DNA of 40,496 nucleotides from CAZJLP01 sp964546955 (GTDB lineage: Bacteria > Verrucomicrobiota > Verrucomicrobiia > Opitutales > Opitutaceae): NCBI GenBank assembly GCA_964546955.1, contig CAZJLP010000047.1, positions 1 to 40,496 on the forward strand. Reading direction: 5' to 3'. Below are positions 31,438 to 38,500 of the stretch, piece by piece. Position numbers and translations under genes: made by a program. Within the stretch, counting starts at the first letter, position 1. Every line of letters begins with the position of its first letter. A model generated the notes under the pieces. It searched no databases, was not told where the DNA came from, and saw only the letters and a list, made by a program, of their open reading frames with translations.

Positions 31438-32190
31438 ATGCCGGGGCCCCGTGAATCCTCAATTGCCGGCTACTCCGAATCGAGGCGCGCGCAGACCGTC
31501 TGCGCACTGCTGACACGACTCCTGCCGGCCAAATGCGGAACCGGATGCCGACTTTCCGCCGCGGCACCGGATTTTGTTTTTCCGATCGGACGGGAAGCCG
31601 TGAAGGCGGCGGTTCCTGCCCGCCAGAACGAATTTGTCTGTGGCCGGGCGGCCGCGCGTGACGCCATGGCCTGCATTGGCGCGGCGATCGGACCCATCCC
31701 GCTCGGGCCGCGAGGCGCCCCAATTTGGCCGGCGGATCTGATCGGTAGCATTGCCCACAAAAAAGGCATCGCGGTGGCCGTGGTCGCGCGACAGTCCGAA
31801 ATCGTCGCTCTGGGGGTGGACATCGAGGAAACCGGCGCAGTGACCGAAGAGATCTGGCCCGAAATTTTCGTCGCCCCGGAAAGAGCTTTTCTCGGTACTT
31901 TGCCACCCCCGCAACGCACCGCGTATGCGACGGCGATGTTCGCGGTGAAAGAAGCATTCTACAAATTTCAGTATCCTCATACTGCCGAGTGGTTGGAGTT
32001 CAAAGACGTTGAGGTGAGTCCTCACGATACTTCCTCGCAGTGGCTGATTCGGCCGAACCGTCCCTTGTCAATCGGCGGCGAGGCCCGGTCCACATTCCTA
32101 GGTCGGACTGCAATGCAAGAAGGAGATACGCTGGCGGCGGTGAGTTTGCCGGCAACAGATGACAATCTTCCGGCAGCGAGTCTGAAGTGA
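31438..32190 (+). CDS. 4'-phosphopantetheinyl transferase, EntD/Sfp-like
   Basis: A 250-aa enzyme that would transfer the phosphopantetheine arm of CoA to carrier-protein serines. Motifs in order are CGRAAARDAM near residue 75 (CoA-binding arginines), GSIAHKKG near 103 (with His), GVDIEE near 127 (Mg2+ aspartate and glutamate) and AVKEAFYKFQYP near 170 (catalytic Glu and Lys). ATG 31438 is used; a TTG at 31402, overlapping the regulator stop, is an alternative. It is the expected activator of the T domain of the NRPS at 35566-40496 and supports that locus being a working natural-product cluster. Confidence 0.9.
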   Translation: MPGPRESSIAGYSESRRAQTVCALLTRLLPAKCGTGCRLSAAAPDFVFPIGREAVKAAVPARQNEFVCGRAAARDAMACIGAAIGPIPLGPRGAPIWPADLIGSIAHKKGIAVAVVARQSEIVALGVDIEETGAVTEEIWPEIFVAPERAFLGTLPPPQRTAYATAMFAVKEAFYKFQYPHTAEWLEFKDVEVSPHDTSSQWLIRPNRPLSIGGEARSTFLGRTAMQEGDTLAAVSLPATDDNLPAASLK

Positions 32191-32251
32191 CGCCACAGAA
32201 AGGTACGTCATTTGCGACACCTTCAAATCGTTGAATCGGGGGGCTTGTCCG

Positions 32252-32281
32252 TTGACAGGCGAAAGAGAGCGCGGGTTTGAT
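32252..32281 (+). promoter_or_regulatory. Candidate sigma70-type promoter for the aminotransferase operon
   Basis: TTGACA (32252-32257), an 18-bp spacer, and TTTGAT (32276-32281). The -35 is perfect and the -10 matches 4 of 6. It stands about 170 bp before the aminotransferase start, in the 263-bp gap after the phosphopantetheinyl transferase gene. Confidence 0.3.
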
Positions 32282-32453
32282 CGCTTCGGCGGGGAGAGCG
32301 CCTGACCAGCGTGAAATCCCATTTCCCTTTCCGAGCTTTCTCCATCGTGCCCTCACTATTCCGTCTCCCCTCCGATGCCGAGGCCCGCAACGCGCCGCAC
32401 TTCCCTCGTGCAAGGTGCGACGGGTGGTCGATGTTTCGCGCGGATCTTAATCC

Positions 32454-33722
32454 ATGAGACAAGCAGACGTCCAATCGCCTCCCGTGTGTCGAATCGAGCC
32501 CCAAGACGTGGCCTTCGGACCGACCATCGAGTCGATGAATTTTCTCAACGAAGCAGCAGGGCGTTTTCCTGATGCGATCTCGTTTGCTGCCGGGCGGCCG
32601 CCCGATGGTTTTGTCGCGGCTACGCAGGTCGGCTCGTGGCTGCAGCATTACGTGGAACACCGGGCGATAAAGAGCAAAACGACCCTCGAATGGCTCCGGT
32701 TGGGACAGTACTCAGATACAGCAGGTGTAATTCGCGACCTGATCGTCAAGTATGTCGAGTGCGACGAAGACGTGACTGTGAAGGTGGATGATTGCATCAT
32801 CACAAACGGGTTTCAGGAAGCATTGCTGGTTCAATTGATCCAGCTCGCCCGGGCGGGCGGAGCGGTGCTCACGCTGGATCCGACCTATGTGGGTCTCTCC
32901 GGCGCGGCGATGGCGGCGGGCATACCCGTTTTCGCTGTGCCTGCGAGCGAGGATCCGGCCAAGGATCTGGCGCAGGCGGCCCGTGCAGCACGCGCCGCGG
33001 GACATCAGGTCCTGGCTGCGTATGTCATCGCCGATTTTTCAAACCCATCGGGCGAGGTCATGAGCGTTGACCAGCGTCGCGCCCTTTTAGCGATGGCGGA
33101 GAAGCATGACGTCCTGCTGCTCGAAGACGCTGCGTATCGGATCTTTTCGTACGACGCTCCGCGCTTGCCCTCTCTTTTGTCGCTGGATACGTCCGACCGG
33201 GTTGTTTATCTCGGCTCGTTTGCGAAGATTTTTTTGCCCGGTGTGCGCGTGGGTTTTTCCGTCCGTCGCGCGGTGAGTGGCCGGCTCCGGCCGCTGGTCG
33301 TCGATCCGATCGCGGTGAAAAGCTTTACCACGGTCGCGACGTCACCGATAGCGCAGGGCATTGTCGGCGGGTTCCTTTTGGAGGCGAATTTTAAGGTTTC
33401 CGAGTGGAATACGACACGGATCGCGTATTGTCGCGCCAATCGCGATATCATGCTGACCGCTTTGGCCGAAGCTTTTGCGGGGGTGGAGGGGGTGACATGG
33501 TCGCGGCCACGTGGAGGATTTTTTGTGGTCATCTCGCTTTCAAGGGAGTTTACAGCGGAGAACCTGATCGAGGTTGCGCGCGATTTCGGCGTCATTGTTA
33601 CGCCGATGAGTTTCTTTTCACCGAGCGGAGGATTGTCGGACAAAATACGGCTTTCGTTCAGTAACGTAACCCCAGATCAAATACGCGCAGGAGTGAAACG
33701 CCTCGCGGACTATTTATTATGA
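32454..33722 (+). CDS. Class I/II PLP aminotransferase, HpgT-like by context
   Basis: A 422-aa fold-type I aminotransferase. The PLP lysine is in SFAKIFLPGVRVGFS near residue 260. Earlier motifs are TNGFQEALLV near 121, IADFSNPSGE near 200 and LLEDAAYRIFSY near 225. Length and class match HpgT, which makes 4-hydroxyphenylglycine from 4-hydroxyphenylglyoxylate with tyrosine as amino donor. The assignment rests mainly on its neighbours: a hydroxymandelate-synthase-like gene and a 2-hydroxyacid oxidase follow at once. Family members also include 2-aminoadipate and aromatic aminotransferases. The stop overlaps the next start (ATGA). Confidence 0.85.
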   Translation: MRQADVQSPPVCRIEPQDVAFGPTIESMNFLNEAAGRFPDAISFAAGRPPDGFVAATQVGSWLQHYVEHRAIKSKTTLEWLRLGQYSDTAGVIRDLIVKYVECDEDVTVKVDDCIITNGFQEALLVQLIQLARAGGAVLTLDPTYVGLSGAAMAAGIPVFAVPASEDPAKDLAQAARAARAAGHQVLAAYVIADFSNPSGEVMSVDQRRALLAMAEKHDVLLLEDAAYRIFSYDAPRLPSLLSLDTSDRVVYLGSFAKIFLPGVRVGFSVRRAVSGRLRPLVVDPIAVKSFTTVATSPIAQGIVGGFLLEANFKVSEWNTTRIAYCRANRDIMLTALAEAFAGVEGVTWSRPRGGFFVVISLSREFTAENLIEVARDFGVIVTPMSFFSPSGGLSDKIRLSFSNVTPDQIRAGVKRLADYLL

Positions 33723-34246
33723 ACCAAGAAAATACTGTTCTCAGCAAAAGCATTGCCAGCAGCAACTTCACCATGACAATCGACCATGTCGCGATCGCGG
33801 TGAAAGACGTTGAAGAGGGCATCCGCTGGTATTGCGAAAATCTCGGATTCCAGCTTCTTGAACGGCGTGTGACCAAAGGGGAGCACACGTCCATGCGGTC
33901 CGCGGTTGTGAAATCCGGGGCCGCGGTGGTTGTGTTGATCCAAGGCGATTCGCCCGACTCCCAAGTGAGTCGATTCATCGAGAACTTTGGCCCGGGCGTT
34001 CAGCATCTCGCGTTCGCCGTGGACGATCTCGACGCTGCATTGGATCAGCTTGGCGGCGGCGATCCGGGAATCGCCGGAGCCCCGGAGATCGATCCGATCG
34101 ACGGGGAAGGCATACGACAGGTGTTCCTCCGCCGCGATCCGGGTTCAGGGGTGCGGATTGAGCTGATCGAGCGCAAAGGCGGTCAGTTCAACGACAAGTC
34201 GGTGGAGAAGCTGTTTCGCGCATTCGAGGAAAAGCAGTTGTTCTGA
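33719..34246 (+). CDS. One-domain VOC protein like the C-terminal half of HPPD / 4-hydroxymandelate synthase
   Basis: A 175-aa vicinal-oxygen-chelate protein. Three likely Fe(II) ligands are visible: His23 in MTIDHVAIAV, His96 in FGPGVQHLAFAVDD and Glu148 in VRIELIERKG. The GVQHLAF and ELIERKGGQF...KLFRAFEEKQ segments resemble the C-terminal catalytic domain of 4-hydroxyphenylpyruvate dioxygenase and of 4-hydroxymandelate synthase (HmaS). Those enzymes are ~350-400 aa with two VOC halves; here only one half is present. Between an aminotransferase and a 2-hydroxyacid oxidase, the expected role is oxidative decarboxylation of a 2-oxoacid to a 2-hydroxyacid one carbon shorter. Glyoxalase/epimerase-type VOC proteins are the main alternative. 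Confidence 0.8.
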   Translation: MNQENTVLSKSIASSNFTMTIDHVAIAVKDVEEGIRWYCENLGFQLLERRVTKGEHTSMRSAVVKSGAAVVVLIQGDSPDSQVSRFIENFGPGVQHLAFAVDDLDAALDQLGGGDPGIAGAPEIDPIDGEGIRQVFLRRDPGSGVRIELIERKGGQFNDKSVEKLFRAFEEKQLF

Positions 34247-34301
34247 GAGTCCTGCGGTCAGAGCAACAAATCAATTGGCTGGGAACGCTAGGAACTCACG
34301 T

Positions 34302-35498
34302 ATGCCGCAGCGACGATGGGTCGGCCTAAACGGTTTCTGCGAGACAGCCCGTCGCAATCTTCCGCCCGCCATTTACGATTATCTGGAAGGTGGCGCGGAT
34401 GACGAATGGTCGGTGCGCAATAACATCGAGGCGATTGATCGTTACGAGCTTGTTTCGCACTGCCTCGTCGATGTAAGCGTCCTCGACCCAAGCATTGAGC
34501 TGCTGGGAACAAAGCTGGCCCTCCCATTGATGCTCGCTCCCGCTGCGGGCCTTCGGCTTTTTCATCCCGATAAAGAGCTGGGTGTGGCACGGGCGTCCGC
34601 GAAGGCTGGAGTCTTTTTCTCGCTGTCGACCATGGCGACTTCGTCGATCGAAGAGGTGGCGTGTCAGCCAAGCGGCCCGCGGATGTTTCAGATTTACCTG
34701 CACAAGGATCGCGGCCTGACGCGCGAATTTGTCAACCGTTGCCGTGCGGCGGGATTTCAAGCGCTTTGCCTGACGGTCGACGCCCCCGTGGGAGGAAATC
34801 GCGAGCGCGACGCGAGGTCCGGCATGGAAATGCCACCGCGCTTGTCCTGGCGAAACCTTCCAGGTTACCTTTCGCGGCCAAGGTGGTCGTCGCGCTTTTT
34901 TCTGCGTCGCGATTTCCGCTTTGCCAACATCGAGGGTCGGGTCGATCCAGCCACGCTGAATGCCATGAGTGTGGCGGATTATATCAATCGCCACTTTGAT
35001 CGGACAGTCACATGGAAGGACCTGGAATGGCTGGTGGGGCTGTGGGACGGTCCTTTCGTTCTCAAAGGAATTCTCTCTTCCCACGACGCTCGCGAGGCAA
35101 TGAAGGCGGGAGTCACGGCGCTGATGATTTCAAACCATGGAGGTCGTCAGCTCGATGGCGCGGTTGCGCCGATTGACTGTATCCGGCCGATTCGGGATAC
35201 GGTGGGAGGATCCCTCGAGTTGATCGTCGATGGAGGTATTCGACGCGGCTCGCACGTGCTTAAGGCCCTGGCCTTGGGCGCGAATGCGTGCTCCATCGGA
35301 AGACCCTACCTTTACGCGCTGGCTGCGGGAGGGGGAAAGGGAGTCGAGCGCTACTTGGAGCTGCTGAAGGACGATATCTTCCGCAGCATGGCATTGCTCG
35401 GCTGTCGATCCCTGCGGGAATTGGATGGACGGTTCTTACGGTGCGAGAATCACAGGGAGGACCAGCATTCCGTTGCAGGTTTCCAGAGGGCCACCTGA
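34302..35498 (+). CDS. FMN-dependent 2-hydroxyacid oxidase, Hmo-like by context
   Basis: A 398-aa member of the glycolate oxidase/lactate oxidase/mandelate dehydrogenase family. Key residues are present: Tyr in IYDYLEGGADDEW, Tyr in FQIYLHKDRG, Lys in FVLKGILS, the catalytic His and Arg in ISNHGGRQLDG, and DGGIRRG plus IGRPYLYAL for FMN phosphate. ATG 34302 has AGGA 8 bp upstream; an upstream TTG (34275) is less likely. In this position it matches Hmo, which oxidises 4-hydroxymandelate to 4-hydroxyphenylglyoxylate for the aminotransferase. The true side chain of the substrate is not readable. It is convergent with the NRPS gene. Confidence 0.9.
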   Translation: MPQRRWVGLNGFCETARRNLPPAIYDYLEGGADDEWSVRNNIEAIDRYELVSHCLVDVSVLDPSIELLGTKLALPLMLAPAAGLRLFHPDKELGVARASAKAGVFFSLSTMATSSIEEVACQPSGPRMFQIYLHKDRGLTREFVNRCRAAGFQALCLTVDAPVGGNRERDARSGMEMPPRLSWRNLPGYLSRPRWSSRFFLRRDFRFANIEGRVDPATLNAMSVADYINRHFDRTVTWKDLEWLVGLWDGPFVLKGILSSHDAREAMKAGVTALMISNHGGRQLDGAVAPIDCIRPIRDTVGGSLELIVDGGIRRGSHVLKALALGANACSIGRPYLYALAAGGGKGVERYLELLKDDIFRSMALLGCRSLRELDGRFLRCENHREDQHSVAGFQRAT

Positions 35499-35525
35499 CG
35501 GGCGGCTTAGGAGAATGTCATCGCG

Positions 35526-35541
35526 GGCACGCGGCCGTGCC
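35526..35541. terminator. Short GC hairpin between convergent genes
   Basis: GGCACG and CGTGCC around a CGGC loop (6-bp stem) lie between the oxidase stop and the NRPS stop. There is no T-run, so this is only a weak candidate for a bidirectional terminator. Confidence 0.25.
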
Positions 35542-35565
35542 ACAGAAATCGGAGTTAGCGCCGAC

Positions 35566-38500
35566 TTAAAGGCTTGTTCCAAGATTTAGGCGGGCGAACT
35601 CGGACGCGAGAACCTTGCCGATCTGCGCGCTGGGTTGGGGTTTCATCATGTCGTTGTGCGCGCAGCCAATCGGGTGCACGTTGACTTCTCCGCTCACATA
35701 GGGCTCCCAGGCCCTGGCCGCGGTGAGATCGGGTGCGCCCGGGGCCGCGGCAAAGAACACGACGTCGCCTCTAAAGAAGCCCGGGGAGAACTCGCGAATG
35801 AGGCGTATGCAATTGAGCTCGGCCTGATTGAAGTACTCGATCTGTTCGGTCGATAAGACGGCGGACCAGCGCGTCTGATGGACCTTTCGCTTATAGGCGA
35901 TGAACCCGGGGTCTTCCACCTGCACGGGCTGATCCTTTTCAGGTAGATGGGAGTCAAGGAGTGCCACGAAATCTACCTGTTCACCCTTCTGTTGGAGCCG
36001 GGTCGCGATTGCATGAGCGATGACCCCTCCGCGCGACCAACCGAGAAGCCGATAGGGGCCCGACGACTGTACGCTTTTCATGTCATTGATACAGTCGTCG
36101 ATCAGATCGAGAAATGTAGCCGGCAGCGGTTGCGACGACGTTAATCCTCGATCCTGCAAACCATACAGCGGGTATTGATCTGGCAGATGACGGAGAAAAG
36201 CGCCATAACACCAGGCGACGCCGCCGCCCGGGGCGACGCAGAAAAGCGCCGGTTCCGTCCCGCCCGTTCTCAGCGGAAGCAAGCTGGCGAATTGGTCCGT
36301 TTCCGTGCCGTGGGTCAGGCGGGCCGCCACGCCAGAGACGGTGGGCGCCTCGAATAAATCGCGGATCGAGAGGTCCGCGCCCAATGATGCCCGAATTCCA
36401 CTGATCAAGCGTGTTGCGAGCAAGGAGTGGCCGCCCAATTCGAAGAAGTTGTCATCGAGCCCAACGGGATTCTCCAAACCGAGAGTTTCAGCAAACAGTC
36501 CGCTCAATGTCATCTGCACCGCTGATGCCGGCGTACGTGAGGCGCTGCTTCTCGGTTCCGGGCTAGGCAACGCCTTGCGGTCGAGTTTTCCGTTCGGGTT
36601 GAGGGGGAGGTGATTCAGGACGACGAAGGCAGAGGGGACGAGATAGTCGGGCAGGGTTTTTTGAAGATAAGATCGAAGCGCGGATCCGAGGCCCGAGGTG
36701 GAACTCGGCTGAGAGGGGGTGTTGGCGAGGGACAGGTAATGGGGCGTCGTTTTATGCTTAGTACGCTCCGAATCCCAGGTCGGATTAAAAATCACCTCGC
36801 AGGGGGCGGATTCTCCCACGCTTCGCCACGCGAGACTGACCCCCCAACGCTCAGCCAGCAGGGGAAACCGATCCAAATCGGCGGCGGCGGGAACCGAGAG
36901 ACTTCCTTTAAATGCGCCCACCAACGTGACATCGGATTGTGGCGCACGCAGTTGGTGCACGGCTTGGAGGCAAGGCGCTATGCGTCGGTCGAGAATACCG
37001 CGCAATCCCAGGGAGAGTCGCGGGTTTCGACGTAACTTTTGCTCGACCTTCAACTGCCAGTTGCCGGGGGAATCCCAGGAGATCCATTCGGTGGGCGATT
37101 GCAGACTTTGTTTGTCGTCGAGGTGAAAAGTGACGTCATAGCGGAAGCGAGAAATCTCGTTGTCATAGTCCCCGCGCTTCGGCGCGATCTGGCATCGCCC
37201 GAGTTTGGAGGACTGGTGACAAAAAGCCTGAAAAAGGCAGGGGTCGATCACGAGCTCCTCGTCGTTTCGTTGCGCTTCTGAAATACGTTGGCGCAAGAGG
37301 TCGAGAGGCGTTTCCGCGGTGGCTTTGTGCAGCTGGACGGAGGTATGATAGGCCTCGAGCAAGGGGAGACTGCGGACGTCACCGATGAAGATGTGCCCGC
37401 CTGGGCGGGTCACGCGTTCGGCTTCGGCCAGGACCTGAAGAAGATACTGGACGCTCGGGAAATACTGGACGACCGAGTTGAGAATCACCAAGTCCACGCT
37501 GTCGTTCGCAAGGAAAGACAAGTCGTGCGCCGGACGCTGCTCCAGGACCACATGGGAAAGGTCTTCGCGAGTTTTGAGATACCCGTTAAGTTTACCCAGT
37601 ACCGTGGAGGAAAAATCCGTGCCGACGAACGTCTCGCACGCCCCCGCGAGGCGCGTGAGCAACAAGCCCGTGCCGCAACCGATTTCCAGGACACGCTTTG
37701 GGTTCAACGCCCGCAGTCTTGACACGGTTTCTTCCACCCAAATCGCCATCTCTTTTGTCGGAATCGGTTCCCCCGTGTAGCTACTCCGCCAAATTTGGGT
37801 GTCGAAATCCGCGGCCGTGGAAGAATCGGTTTCGTAGAGAGAATCATAGACTTCCTGCCAGTGGGCGACGCGCGCATCGTCCTGCGTGCTGCTCGGACGC
37901 TGAATGGGCACAACATATGCCACCAAACGATTTTCTCCGGGCTGGTCTTCACGGGCGATGACGGCCGCCTGAGCGACGTCCGGGGAGGCAAGGAGTGCCC
38001 GCTCGATTTCTCCGAGCTCAACCCGGAAGCCGCGAATCTTGACTTGGTGATCGGTGCGCCCGAGGAAGTCGAGTTCACCATCGGAACGCCATTTGGCGAG
38101 GTCTCCGGTGCGGTACATGCGCGAGCCGGGTTCGCCGAGCGGGTCGGCCAGAAAGCGTTCCGCCGTGAGCGCGGGTCGATTGAGATAGCCGCGAGCCAAC
38201 CCATTTCCTGCGAGATAAAGTTCACCCGCCACGCCCACTGGCACAGGCCGGAGTGTGGAATCCAGCACATATGCGCGGGTGTTGGCAATCGGTCGCCCAA
38301 TGGGCACAGTTGAGGAGAACGTTTTCTCCAGCAATGCAAACGTGGAGTAAGTCGTATCTTCCGTGGGCCCGTAGAGATTGAATAATCGCTCGACCTGCGG
38401 GCATTGGTACACGGCGTTGACCAAGGAGGGCTGCAGCGCTTCGCCGGCGAGATTGACCGTGCGCACTCCGGCCGGGACACCGCCCACGCGCAGCAGTTCG

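Noticed and set aside
33719..34246. Full-length 4-hydroxyphenylpyruvate dioxygenase (tyrosine catabolism)
   Set aside because: Only one VOC half is present and no homogentisate genes are near; context points to a precursor pathway.
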